NCBI GenBank assembly: GCA_916610825.1
Contig: OU744451.1
Coordinates: forward strand, 17,879,307-17,943,306
DNA length: 64,000 nt
Direction of reading: 5' to 3'
Source: Haliclystus octoradiatus
Taxonomy: Eukaryota > Cnidaria > Staurozoa > Stauromedusae > Haliclystidae
A model generated the notes under the pieces. It was not told the DNA's origin and made no database searches. It was given only the letters and a program-made list of their open reading frames with translations. A program made the translations under genes and the position numbers. This document shows, one piece after another, positions 1-11,892 of the stretch. Numbering within the stretch: position 1 is the first letter of the stretch; each line of letters opens with the position of its first letter.

Positions 1-1970
1 GCAGGAAACTCTTTGACCGAGGTTGGTTTGTGTGCATTTTTACTTTTGAACCAACAATGTAAATAAATTTTCTGCTGTCTTCTCCAAAATTTCCTAGGGT
101 TCTGCTGCAGTTGGTTGAAAATGTAGTTGTCACCCAGAGATGAGTATTTCTTCGTTTATCTTTCTTCGGCTAGTTGTTTTGTTGCACCAGCTGATGACGA
201 TGAGGCGTTTAAATTTGATGCGTCAAATGAATCCACACAGGTGAAATCCAATACCAGATATTTTCCTCTAGAACGTGGGACTTGAGTCATGCCATCCGGT
301 CTTCGTCTCTTGCCATGCCAGGTGGTTCAAGGACCACTGGGACATTTACGGACGACAATGCTCTGTGCAGGATGTTGTTGATATCTGCATGCCTTGTGAA
401 TCTGCTAGCTGATTTTCTCTAGGCAAATCCGTGGTAACCATTAAGCAATTCTTTTTCCCAAACTTTTTGCTTCGTAGAGTGTAGTTCTGATAGGTTGGTA
501 TCGCATGTCTTCTTGATGTGAGTACGTGTTTCTTCAAAACCTGGTATGGTACAACTTTCAAAAGCTGCATGGGTGAGGGAGGAAGCCAGTATTGAAGTTC
601 CATTTACTGAAGTAGCAAAAGCGCATGGAGCAGTATATTGTGCTGAGCGAATATCAATACCACCAACGGATACCGATGATGTAGCTGGGCACCATGATTT
701 ATCATCGAGATGGATATTTAGAATTTCTTCTAAAGCTTCTTTGCATATCGAGTCCCAATGTGTTAGTTCCTCTGAATTGTAGCATGGACTGCATCTTAGA
801 ATGTGTAGAATTCTAGGTGTTGAAAAGCAATGCTGGAGTAAAAATTAGGCATGGTTTGCATACATAACCTTCAAGTGAGAAGACATTGTGATGAGGTCTG
901 ATATCTTTGGTTTTAATAAATCTTCCTTTGCTTTAACTCCGATTGGTGCTCTTATTAGTTAAAGATCTGATGTTAATGTCTTTTTAAAGTAGTTCAATAC
1001 TCCCCATTTATCGATTGCAGCTTTTTTCAAATTTACTGATGACTTCACACTTGGATCGTTAAGGGACAGTCCGACATTGTAACCACAAGATTCGATTAAT
1101 TTAACATCTTCACAGACTATTGATGGTTCATCGGCTAAAGTTCCATCATCCAAATACCATAAAATTTAATCGACTTTTCAAGCGATTGGTTGTATAGAGT
1201 CAGGCTGAAACGTAAGGGACCCAATGGATTGCCTTGTTGAATTCCTTCAGATGATTGTAAAATATGGTCATTCCCGAATAGAAGATAAGAGGGTAAGGCG
1301 TATGCTTGATATGTATAGTTGTAAATCTCAGGGAAAACTTTTATTGTCTCTTCCAGCATTGAGTTCCTTCTAATTTGGTTGAATGCATTACTGAAGTCTA
1401 TCTTCACTAGTACGTCTTCGTCCGGTAAGTTATTAAAAGTGAGGGACGCGGTATGAACAGTTGCTTCTGCGCCTTGTGATGTACCAACGCCAAGCTGATT
1501 AGGGCGGAATTTTTCAATTACTTTTCCTTTGCTTTCTGAGCTTCTATGTTAGATGCAAGTCTTCTAAGACTGTTTCCAACTGCAATTGGATGTAGTCCTC
1601 CATCAGGTTTGTTAAGGGCTGAAAGTGAAGCTCCAAAGAAAAGTGGACATATGTTCATTGGCATTAGATCTTCATTCATGAAATTGATCAATGAAGTCAG
1701 CGATGAAAGGAGTTTTGCTCCGTGTTCTTTGGCTTGTGCGCTTAACATGTCTTTCAGATGATGTGGCTTGAGACAATCGGGCCAATTAGCGGAACCATTT
1801 TTGAAACGCCGAATTGCTTGCTTTACTTCTTCAGGATTATCTTTGAAGTGTTGAGATTGTTGATGTAATTCGTTTGGATGTACAGGATTCCTGTAGTCTT
1901 CAGGCAGGCATGGGTGTTTTTCTTCAAGTCTGAGACAGTTTTCTAAGGTCAATTGTTAATTATTATACTC
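1..1970 (-). pseudogene. Decayed retroelement: reverse transcriptase with nuclease-like C-terminal domain
   Basis: Read on the minus strand this is one degenerate coding region. A lead segment (about 1952-1518) is followed by a fingers/palm part with the motif VKIDFSNAFN (about 1408) and EGIQQGNPLGPL (about 1240), then the catalytic YLDDGTL box at about 1150. Homologous sequence continues to the left edge through a block at about 300-180 with RPDG and LVLDFTCVDSF, then a KYSSLGDNY block near 130. At least two 1-bp frameshifts (near 1510 and at about 1150, just before YLDD) and several stops show it is dead. RPD...DFT...E-K-KY resembles the restriction-like endonuclease of R2-type non-LTR elements; that link is my inference. 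It could instead be another reverse-transcriptase lineage that I cannot name. Confidence 0.75.
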
Positions 1971-2331
1971 TTTTACTAGCTTATTTCAAGCATATTATGA
2001 AAAAAGAGTGTTGTAGAACTTGAACGATGAGATTGTAATTACAACATAGTATCCCGCCGTATAGTATTCAAATTGGAATCAACATAACTAAATCAAAGTG
2101 TAGTAATCTTACCATTGAAGTAATGTATAGTTCGAGGAAATATGCCTATATAGGAAATATTTTGGAAATAAATATTTTGACCCGAGTTCCTTTTTTATTA
2201 CATGAATTATGAGTTGCTTGGCTGTTTGAAAATAGCGTGGGAAACGAAAATATTATTGTAGGGAAAAAATTTTGTACCGAACATCCTAAGCATGAACAGT
2301 GCTCGCAAAACAACCTGCTGACTGTATAGTT

Positions 2332-5300
2332 TTAAGTTATAATTGTGTGACCAGTAATAACATACGTAAGGCAGCTATGACGTCCGATGTCATAAATCAA
2401 GAGAACTTTTGATTGGTTGTTGTAATGCAATACTTTTCCTTTTTTATTAATACGATGAATTCGATGGTCAACTTCTCGGTGCTCAACTGTACAAAATTTT
2501 CTGGTACAATTTTCTACACACTCAGAATAACACGAACCAGTGCATGTTGCATTGCAGCTAATAGTGCAGTTGGTAGTACAGTTGAAACCACTTTGAATTG
2601 TTGGAATTGCAATCTGAGAGTTATTGACAGTGTAGATCAGTAATGGAGAATTTTCATCATCGAATGAAATGAAATAATCAGCAGCTTCAAATCCAACTGA
2701 AATGAAACAGTTAACAGTTAAAAATATGGTGTTTTATATTTATAAAATAGACTCAAATTATATTTGATCTCTCAATACAGAATTGCAAATGTACAATGTA
2801 GCTTGATATCAGTATACATCAATATTAATGAAATTAAAAAGTTAGTTAATAAATTTGATCACGCTTGTGATTTTATACGACGGTATAGCCCCCTTCGGAA
2901 AATAGATGGGGGGTCTGTGTATAATTATAACCTCATTTCGGCATTTGTTATATCATCACTACCATCAGATGGTGATAGGTTATTGACTGGACGGCTATCG
3001 GTACTATATTGCTCTGCAGTAGGAGGATCGATGATTCCACTACGGGCAAACTAGTTACGAGAAGCTGATACTGTTCTGTTATTTGTGATAAGCCAAGTTG
3101 TGTTAGAACATTTAGAAATGACATATTCCGTTGTAGTGGGAGAATGCAAAAGTGACGGTTTATTCATTACTATATCTCCAGATGCAAAATAACTCAAAAA
3201 GGTACACGTAAATTGGTACGTAAAATACATCTTACCGAACTCTGCAGGGGGTTTACCTCTAGCAAGGGATGTTGCAGGATGGACGGCAAAAATACGGTTG
3301 AAAAGCATTTCAAATGCACCATTTAACGTAATTTTGATGGGATAAAGGGGACACCTTTGAAATACATGACGTCTTTTTCAATCGTCAGACAATCCTTAAA
3401 TCGTATAAACGCTCTCAGACTCAGACAATGCCGACCAGTTATTATTAACAATTTGTTTCATGATATTGACTGCTTTCGATCATTTTCTGTAGAAAATCTT
3501 CATTATCTATAGGCAGGACTGGAGAAAAAATGCTGAAGTTTGCCATGGCGACAATAGCGAGTCTACGTTACAACATTAGTCTTAATGTATAGGCTCAATA
3601 TTGAAGTTATATTTTTCAGCAGAGTACAGTAAAAACTTGTTTCATTGGATGAGCAGTTTGATTGAGCGGTAAACATCCACGGTGAATTTTTTCCCTAGAC
3701 AACTCTATTTACATTTGCATCTGAGACTGCTGATAAACTTCTGATACTATAGACTTGAAATTCAACATCAGAAGCAGACAAATTCAAATGTGTAAACATG
3801 TTTAATGCTGCTCAAAGAAATAACCATCACTTTGCCTTTACCTTTTAGATGCTCACAGTGTCTGCCAGTGGCTTTGAAAGAAGCATTTCCACGGCAATCG
3901 CATGTGTAGTTATCAGTTTCATAAATAGGAAAACAGAGACCTTCATTCTGGCAAGGCTGTCTTTCACATTTGTTCTGTAAAGCAGAAATCAAAGTTGAAA
4001 AATGAGAGTTATTTGAAAGCGAAGTATATGTAAGGCTAGGGTTATATGGACGCACCGAACTCAATTGATTCATTCATTCGAATTAAATCTCATGATAGCG
4101 CGCTTCGTATAACATCATTCGGTTCATCAACATTCCTCAAAAAACATTAAGTGCGTCAAGCTAGCTCCGCACGTCAAGCCTTGACGTGCGGAGCTCTTCT
4201 CCATGAACTAAATTCATCGCCGCGTTATACGAGCGAGCTATCATCGCACCGAACTAAATACATTCCACTCACGGTGCCGCGACTGAGCTCCTATATCTAC
4301 CTTATATGGCAATAAACCGGGGGATGTGCAAATCATAAATCATTTTAAAGGATGTTTCCATGGCATTGCGAGGGAAAGAACATCGCTTTTGGGAAGTTGT
4401 TATGGTGACTTGTTTATATATGATTGAAAGATGGCTGACAGGGAAGCTGATGTTTTCCAAAATCATGATTTAAAGCATTTAAAAACGCTTTCTTCTAGTC
4501 AATCACAATGCATCAGCACTAGAATTGGGGTCGCTTTTATCATAATACGTTATCTAAATGGAAATTCGCATTTAATTTGCTCTGAGTAATATGCCTTGCT
4601 AGAACAAAAACTTTCTTCCCTAAAAATGCTTGCAAACCTTCGAGATTACTACTTCATACAAGTTTCAAACTATAGATAGGCAAAATAGAACTGAAAAATC
4701 GCTGAAAATGAAAAATAATGCAAACAAAACACTTTGGTTTCAAACCATGCGGTATAATTCCAAGAAAACTACTTCCTATCACGTGACATTTTGGCCAGTT
4801 TTTAAAGATCGTCGACATTTGGTTCGTCTGTATAACCCCAAATGCGAATTTAATGCTATTCGGTGTCACACCTAATTCGATTCGAATTGAGTTCGGTGCG
4901 TCCATATAACCCTAGCCTAACTGGCAATGAGTGTAGGATGTAAAAATTACTTCGGAAAAGTAATATATTACATTCCAAAATATCACGAAGGTTTTCTGCG
5001 ATCTGATTTGTCGAAAGAGTGTGCATGAAATCCTAGGGTAAAACATGGCTCCGGAAGCCGGGAAAGACCACTAGCTTCAAAAAGTTTCATCTGTGAAAAA
5101 TACAGAAATTGCAACTTTCCGATAACAATTAATAAACATCTCAATTATGGCAATGATTTACAAAACGATATTTAGCTCAAGATGTTTATATTTATATAAA
5201 AGTGTGGTCATAGAGTTATTGGTCGTGCAGCATGCAAAATAAAAATACAGAATGAAAGACAATTCGCAAGACTTTTCCCCGGATTATCACCTTGTATTTA

Positions 5301-6327
5301 AAACATATAAAAGATATATGATGGGAATATGGTATCAAACTACTTGTTGGTTCACTATACTTCTCAAATCAATATTTTCCTGTCCGCATCAAGCGGAGAT
5401 GAAACATCAAAGACCCAGGATTAAAGAGAGTAGACAATGTTTCCCTGCATATGCAGTTTCACAGATTTACCACTGTGTTCTCAGCATAGCTTTTCCAATA
5501 GCAGGAAACTATATGAAGCTGCGAGCAGGGGTGGCACCAGAGGGGGGCAGGGGGGCTACAGCCTTCCCGTCGGAGATGCTCAGACCCCCCGTCGGGGAAG
5601 ACTAAATTTTCTGTCCGGGAATATTTTTAACATTTTTCTTAAAAAACAATAGGAATTAGCTCCATTCCAGTATCAGAGGCTATTGCCAAATTGTTTCTAT
5701 GTAACGTTGAAATTTGGCATAGCCCCCCTGTCGGGGAAGCCAGCCCCCTCGTCGGGGAAATCCTGGTGCCACCCCTGGCTGCGAGAAGCTGAAATAGACA
5801 TAACTTGACTTACCCTGACAGAAAACGGTTATAGTCTGAATTGAGGAAATATATTGGTAATATTCATTAACTAAAATACTCACACTAATAAAATAATGGG
5901 AAGTTGTTTGATTGTCTGTAAGATTTGCAAATCTCAAGAGTTTCGTTTCGGTATCATATTTATCTTGTTTTAATATCCAACAGCTTGAATTATCATCACT
6001 CCAGTTCATACCTATACAACCATCTGTATTCAAACATTCTGATTTACATTGATCTGAATTCTCTAGCTCTATAATTTCAGATGTTGGTGTAATTAAAATT
6101 GCATCAGGTATTCTTTCAAATGCGATCCATTTCGTATCATTCGTTAGACAATATCTTTGGCTTTGACAATCTTTATAATATTCAAAAACAACTGAGGAAC
6201 AAATATATGTTAAGCTAGTTAACAATATGATAATTCTCAATCTATATGCTCCCATTTTTATGACGACGACCATGTATGGCGATGACTTGTGAATTCTATT
6301 TGCATAAAAGTTGAAATTTATATTCAC
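2332..6327 (-). CDS. Secreted PAN/apple-EGF protein (three exons)
   Basis: Three minus-strand exons join in phase. Exon 1 (6327-5884) has a signal peptide best read from the third Met at 6255 (MGAYRLRIIILLTSLTYICSS), then a PAN/apple domain with the Cys pattern DQC-SEC-DGC-SSC; it ends at a GTGAGT donor in phase 0. Exon 2 (3974-3842) encodes one EGF domain with six cysteines (NKC, QPC, GLC, YTC, DC, HC) and ends in phase 1 at GTAAAG. Exon 3 (2696-2332) begins after a tttcatttcag acceptor. It carries a Cys-rich stretch with C-x3-C spacing and N-glycosylation sites, and a stop at 2332. Length is 313 aa, or 289 from the Met at 6255. Such proteins act outside the cell in adhesion or binding; the ligand is unknown. 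There is no membrane anchor in this model. Open minus-strand pieces at 3308-3051 and 3050-2902 might be alternative exons. Confidence 0.7.
2702..3835. other. Intron 2 of the PAN-EGF gene
   Basis: No repeat with clear ends is visible. On the minus strand, 3308-3051 is open and has a possible donor at about 3235, and 3050-2902 is an open, hydrophilic stretch ending in TAA. They could be alternative exons of the surrounding gene or remnants of another, but their phases do not join cleanly to the EGF exon, so they are not called. Confidence 0.3.
4034..4917. mobile_element. Harbinger-like non-autonomous transposon (884 bp)
   Basis: Terminal inverted repeats of about 36 bp begin GGCTAGGGTTATATGGACGC at 4034 and match the reverse complement of 4882-4917. 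The element is flanked by TAA on both sides (4031-4033 and 4918-4920). A TWA target duplication is characteristic of PIF/Harbinger elements. No transposase is encoded; the open frames inside are incidental. A perfect internal palindrome lies at about 4165-4197. It sits in intron 1 of the PAN-EGF gene. Confidence 0.8.
4163..4198. repeat. Perfect palindrome inside the Harbinger-like element
   Basis: AGCTCCGCACGTCAAG is followed one base later by its exact reverse complement, giving a hairpin with 16-bp arms and a 1-nt loop. It is markedly more GC-rich than its surroundings. Confidence 0.85.
5526..5777. mobile_element. hAT-like MITE (252 bp) with 8-bp target duplication
   Basis: The ends are CAGGGGTGGCACCAG at 5526 and its reverse complement ending at 5777. 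The 8-bp sequence GCTGCGAG occurs exactly on both sides (5518-5525 and 5778-5785). An 8-bp target duplication and CAGGGGTG-type ends are typical of hAT elements. The body holds GC-rich CCCCGTCGGGGAAG blocks in both orientations, so the element can fold on itself. It has no coding capacity and lies in intron 1 of the PAN-EGF gene. Confidence 0.9.
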
Positions 6328-6339
6328 ATATATAGTTTA

Positions 6340-6775
6340 TATAAAATATAGGTTACATATTAATTCGTATACACTGCCTGCATACCACTCTCGAAGCACT
6401 TTATTGATGATTTGCCCCCAATAACGCTATAAAATTCATGTTGGTGTCCTTTAACTCGTCTTGGCGTAAACACAACCTGTTCTATTTTTAATTATTAAAT
6501 ATGCAATTCATGATCATACCAATTACCTCTCATTACAATTATTTTATTGGAATAATTACAAGTAAACAATCTTTACATGATTCTTGAACAACATCATGGC
6601 ACTTTGACTATAAAATGAATGTTGACAAATAAATGATCCTGGTATTCTAGTAGCCATTCACTCTTCTGTTCATAACATCAGTTCTGCTTCCAATTGGCAT
6701 ATTTACATGTACCAGGTGATATGTTATCATCACATACAAGACTAATTATAGATCTCATAATCATAGCACATGGTG
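6340..6775. other. Upstream region of the PAN-EGF gene
   Basis: AT-rich sequence with no recognisable gene or repeat. It should contain the promoter of the minus-strand PAN-EGF gene, but no core-promoter element stands out. Confidence 0.3.
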
Positions 6776-6856
6776 TCAGCTAGCTAGGTGGATTTTGCTA
6801 TATATTTGGGGTAATTTTTTCTTGATCTGAAGCATGTTTATAGTCAATCTGACCAA

Positions 6857-7170
6857 ATGGGATTTTACTTGTGTAGATTCACATGCAACATCATATTTCA
6901 GCAACAATCGCATCCAGTGAAGCAGCCAACATTGCAGAAGCAAACAAATGAAAAAACATATGAGTGCCTCTTGCAAGGATATACATTTCAAACAATAGCA
7001 GCCGAGACTACTGAACCTTTTTGGGAAAAGGGCAAACACTTTATCAATTGAGTTGGAAAACAGAAAGAGAAACAGTGAAGGACCTTCCTGTGGCAGAGAA
7101 TATCCGTGGCAATCGAGAGGGATGCTATCAACGTATTAAGAACCCTTTGAATAGGAGACTATATAATGTA
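6857..7170 (+). pseudogene. C-terminal fragment of the retroelement seen at 1-1970
   Basis: Plus-strand translation gives TYECLLQGYTFQTIAAETTE followed by segments resembling FLWQRISVAIERDAINVL, broken by stops after KGKHFIN and KQKEKQ. The same order (K-Y-x2-L, F-x-P/T-A-x-E, then a QRIS-type block) is found at the C-terminal end of the minus-strand relic at the left edge of the window. It is therefore a 5'-truncated, decayed second copy of that family. Confidence 0.5.
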
Positions 7171-8125
7171 TATATCTAATTTTTAAGAATTAATTTTATC
7201 ACGTCAGATAGTGGATTAAAACAAAGTTGATATTTAGAGTTTTTTCATTGGTTCTCAAATGAGTCTCTCGGGAATTATTTTGAAGGAAAGATTGATGAAT
7301 CTGGTGGTGTATTTTGGAGAGATTGTGACCCCAATGTAGAAATCAATGTATTGTTATGGAACATCAACATTGTTGATGTGAAAAAACCCTATATCAAAGA
7401 CAACATTCTCTATTCAAGTCAGGTCAAATTCGAAAATACAATGAATTCTGTTATTTGGTTTGTGGGAAATGTCCCGCATTAAATTTGACGAGATACTTAA
7501 GCCGAATTAGTTTATCAACATTGTTTATCAGCCCTAGTATTGAGTATACCCAATTGAAAGCTTTCACTGAACAGCATTATTTGTAATCTCTTCGATGCAT
7601 AATGTGGATGAATAAAATTGCATAGTGCCAGACAGCTTTCCATTGAGATATATTGAGGGATTACATCACAACGAGGCCCGCCGAGTTTGCGACGCGGTTT
7701 CGAGATTGTTGTTAGAGAACGAGTGGGTCTAAATTTCGATAACCCACTCACAAGAGAGATTTAATCATTTAAATAATCATGTAACATAACCCTTGTCTGG
7801 AACATCAATTATCTCTCATCAATTTCACTACAGCAATGATTGGTTTTCTAATCTAATGGGTTATTGATTTTTCATTAAATACAGTAAGAATGAAATTCTT
7901 ACGAATATCATTTTGAAATGTAACGTAAAGATTTCAACATAATTGTTTTTCAAATATGTTTGCAACATCAAAGATATTGTAAGAGTTACACCTGAATATA
8001 GCAAATCTCAAGTTGTTACTTTTTCGAATTTCTCAAGTTGAAATTTCAATTACAGCGGGTACATTTAATTTGACATCATGAACAAATATTCAATCTGTCG
8101 CAGCTTGTCGCCATTTTCAAAGCAT
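7171..8125. other. Intergenic sequence left of the MULE
   Basis: No conserved coding segment, tandem repeat or terminal inverted repeat was found here. Short open frames look incidental. Confidence 0.3.
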
Positions 8126-8134
8126 GTGTTCTAC
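8126..8134. repeat. Left target-site duplication of the MULE
   Basis: GTGTTCTAC lies immediately outside the left terminal inverted repeat and matches GTGTTCTAG at 22797-22805 in 8 of 9 positions. Mutator-like elements usually make 9-bp duplications. Confidence 0.85.
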
Positions 8135-8180
8135 GGAGGATTCTATAACATAGCCAAGTCGTGCGAGCGCTGACGTCACA
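8135..8180 (+). repeat. Left terminal inverted repeat of the MULE
   Basis: It begins GGAGGATTCTATAACATAG and ends GCTGACGTCACA. Against the reverse complement of 22751-22796 it has four mismatches, at positions 3, 4, 17 and 40 of 46. It contains a CRE-like TGACGTCA; the other arm has TGATGTCA, which might serve as a promoter or transposase-binding site. Confidence 0.9.
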
Positions 8181-8736
8181 TCTGAAGAAGACTGATGACT
8201 ATGACACATGACTTTCTGTTCGATTTGAAATTAAATGATTTGCATTTGAAATTTTATTTTGTAAAGCAAGGAAGATATCAAAGTGGTTCAAAATCGAAGC
8301 TGTAGGGAATTCAGCTTTGATTATTTGGCATCTAGCTAAATATCATTTGGTATCAAATTCTGTTAATTCGTACAATCGATAATGCTTGTAAGTAATATTG
8401 GAGTATTAATACAGAAGGCATGTTACGCATTTTACTTTACTATATGTTACGGAAACGAATTATTAATTCTTGGCAATTAAACTTTGAAAACAAGATGTCT
8501 ATTTAGTTTCAAGGTAAGGTTGGTTAAAGGTTATGTTATTTACAATAGTAGGTTATAAGCGTTATATCTTCTATGACGATTATTGATTTTTTAAACAACT
8601 GAATAGTCAATTTAAAAAATTATTTATTTATAATTGATGACTAATATGTTGAACTGTAGCCAAGGCCTAGGCTAGGCTATTTTATCCACCGTAATAAATC
8701 ATTAAAATTTCGTAACGTAGGAGCCTATAAAGTTAA

Positions 8737-9468
8737 TTACAGAAATTCATTTGGCAGTTCTGCACATAATTCACACATCCAGCCAAAGCCAATGGCTCTA
8801 GCTGAATCAGTCACCTTTTCTTTTACTGAAATTTGTCAATTTCTGTCAAAATGTTGTTTACAAACACAGCATTCTGTTGTCAGATAAACTTTCGTTGCTG
8901 GCAATCTGCATGAACAGAAGACCTTGATTGCAAGAAGTGTATTAAAACGATTGCCTGGAAGCCTTTCATTGTATGGGAATGTTTCCATTTTGTTTGCTTC
9001 CAGGCATGTCTTCAAATGGAGACGCAGGAGATGGTGATTGAAGTTGCTATACTTCACACTCTGCTTAAAGCATTCTGCAGTTGCAAATGCAATTGCAAAT
9101 AAGCCACAGCTGCTTTTATCATGTTGCTGTTGGATGTCAGGTATAGCAACTAAAATAGACGAATTGCGACAGTTGATCAGACGAGCAATAGTGTGCTTGA
9201 GATTTTCATCTAAAGCGCTGGGTCTCAAGCTATCCAACAGGATGACATTATTGGAATTTAGTGTTCCAGCTGCACTGATTGTAGCCCAGTGGTTCCCATT
9301 TATGTTGATCACTTGTACAAAAGGCGAAGTGGAAGAACGCATGTACTTGGTACCCTGGAGCAACGTATCCTGGAAGCCTGCCAAATCAGGGATTTGTTTG
9401 CGGAGCAATTTTTGTGCAGCATTAATGAGTTTGTCGTTGAGCCACCCATCAGCTGACATCAGCAACTG
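8737..9468 (-). pseudogene. Ulp1/C48 cysteine-protease domain and zinc motif, last exon of the MULE gene
   Basis: The frame starting at 9465 holds the order of a Ulp1 (SUMO protease, clan CE) domain. GWLNDKLINAAQ is at the start, the catalytic His is in GNHWATIS (residue 59), the Asp in LLDSL (78), and QQQ precedes the Cys in SSCGLF (residue 120), where the family usually has DCG. After the domain come paired cysteines (CSCR, CCVCKQH), a TGA at 8836, and in the same frame WMCELC before TAA at 8737. Together these make a PHD-like zinc motif cut by the TGA. In plants such domains are captured by some MULEs; here it is fused to the transposase, whose frame runs into it through small acidic exons. 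Confidence 0.85.
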
Positions 9469-11380
9469 TTAATGATAAACAGATAATAGCATCCAAATCG
9501 TAATGTTTTTAGAAAGTTTAACAAAATACACACAATGATTTCCACCTAAAATCTCTTAGGATACCTACAAATTGAATTTAAGCAGCTCATGTGCATAATT
9601 ACCTCTTTGTCTTTCCTGGACAAACTTATCCCTTCTACATTTATCCACTCCAAATCATTCAGGTCTTCAGGGTCAGTTGATTCATCATCAGATGAAATCA
9701 CTTCGACGTTGTCATTTTGGATTTGCTGAATAAAAGTTTAATTATCATGGATTTAAGTTAAAAAATTTAAGTTTTAAGGATTTAAGTTAAAAAATCATGG
9801 ATTTTCAGTTTGACAACAGTTTCCATAATAAAGTCAAAATGTCAAATTCTATTTGCATTAAACTTACTTCTGAAATATCTTTTTCGCACAGCATCTCAGC
9901 TTCAATACTCAATGACTGAGATGCTAGATAATATAAATTTGATAATGCAGCAATATTATTAGGAATATATTTAGGCCTACGGTGACTGATGATAATTCCA
10001 TATAATCACATTAAACATTCGTTTATTATCAATTTGTTATGTATAATGTTTGCCTTAAAAATGATTGGTCCACAGATCTAGGCCTACTCATGCTTTCTAA
10101 GTGACCCACCTTCATATGCACGTAGCTTCTTTGTAATTATCTTTTTCTTCACCGGTCCAGCAGAATCTTGGCTTGTCAATATTTGCAAATCATCTGAAAT
10201 TCCCAAAGCAGTGAAGTTTTCTTTGTTTTCAGCTTCTGCTCCTGAAATAATATTGTTAAAGTCGATTGATTATTGCGAATAATCGGTTTTATAATTTTAT
10301 TTTTCCCTTTTAGTTTAATTTAGCGGAATCAATTACCAAAACGTTTCTGCTTCTTTTTCTTCCATATCTTGAGATAAATGACAATTTTATCTGAAAATCT
10401 TTTTTTCTGTTGATTTGATGATTTTGCATTTTTATTTACAGTACTTTTTTGCTTTTTGGTTGGAGAATCACATTTGTCTTTCACTGGTACATTATTCTGT
10501 TCAGATCGATGTTTCCTGGCATAATCAAATGTATTTGCGATTAGTTTATATAATTCCTGGGAAGATTCATTGTCTCTTGGAAGGTATATTTCATCAATCA
10601 ATGACTTGCAAATACGTATGCAATCGTATTTTGTTTTCAAATTGTCTCTGGTTGAAACTCCTACGAAGATAAATGCAACATTTTTACAACATCAGGTTAA
10701 TCTACTTTGTTTTATGGATGTTACTTTATTCTTTAAGGAATTTCTATTATTGACAACTATAGTAATTATGCCAAGAGACAGTATTCAAATGAATTACAAT
10801 GCATGGGCAATATTTAATACAGAGATGTTAGAGGAAGTGACACAAAGATTACCACATTTAATAATAATTACAATACTTACTACAACTATAAATATAATTT
10901 CTATAGTAATCTCTATGTCAAAAAAGGATTTGAACTAGTAAAAATAATCTAGCATGATGTGTTGTTTTAGCCAGAGTTATATGGCTTCGCTACACAATGT
11001 TATGTTGGACTCAACACAAATCAGTAAGGCAAATACAATTATCACACAACTTTTAGTGTCCAATCTATGTCCTGGAAATCGAAATGCTAGATAAAAATGT
11101 TATATTTAAAATAATTACTCGCGTTATCAGTGCATCATATACAGACTGGACTATATACAGTGTCCGACAAAAGATTTTGCCTTCTGGAATCTTAAAACGT
11201 TTTCTTAATTTTCTTCTGAATTTTTTGTTATGGTTTGGCCTATAAACCAGGGAATTATAAATTTTCTTCTGAATTTTCTCAGGTCTTCCGGGATCTAGGA
11301 TCCCAGGATCCCCACTCCTGTCGGACCCTGACTATATATTATCAGAGAAGAATATTAAGCAATGTATGATAATGTTTTAC

Positions 11381-11892
11381 CTATGTGTGTTTGTGCTAGC
11401 TCCATTTCAGCTTCTACACAAGGCTGCACATCAATATCCTGTCTGTTATTTTCAGTATGTATCATATTATCACTTTCTCTATGTGAGTTGATATAGGCAC
11501 CTGATTGAGGCACAGTATCACACATATACGAGGTTGCCTCATTCACAACTTCTTCATTAAGAGTAAATAAGGGGTGGTATTTGAATTTTTCACCAACACT
11601 TTCCCATCCATTTGATTGCAGCTTGACCACAGCACATATATGTTTACATGGCAGCCTTGAAGATACAAAGTCCACACATTGGCATGATGGGAGAGTTGTA
11701 CTGGATCCCAATTTGACCATATAATGGCATTCGGTATATTGGCTTTTTGCTATAAAGTCATTACAACCACAGTCTTCGATATAAGATGCAGGGTAATCTA
11801 CATCCAGCCTGAGACTGATATGATTGGCAAGGATTGGATTGATTACGTATCTACTGTAAGAGGATGAACACTGGAGATTCATTTTTCGATAC
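11381..11892 (-). pseudogene. SWIM zinc-finger exon of the MULE transposase
   Basis: This exon runs from a cattacag acceptor to a GTAAAAC donor. It encodes CQCVDFVSSRLPCKHICAVV, the C-x-C-x(n)-C-x-H signature of SWIM fingers that follows the catalytic domain in MULE transposases and in ZSWIM proteins. The exon itself is open, so it is intact even though the gene is broken elsewhere. Confidence 0.9.

Noticed and set aside
5814-5835. Possible 22-nt microexon with ag|...|GTAAGT borders between the PAN and EGF exons
   Set aside because: Including it breaks the phase with the EGF exon, whereas the direct PAN-to-EGF join is phase 0 and gives a complete EGF domain.
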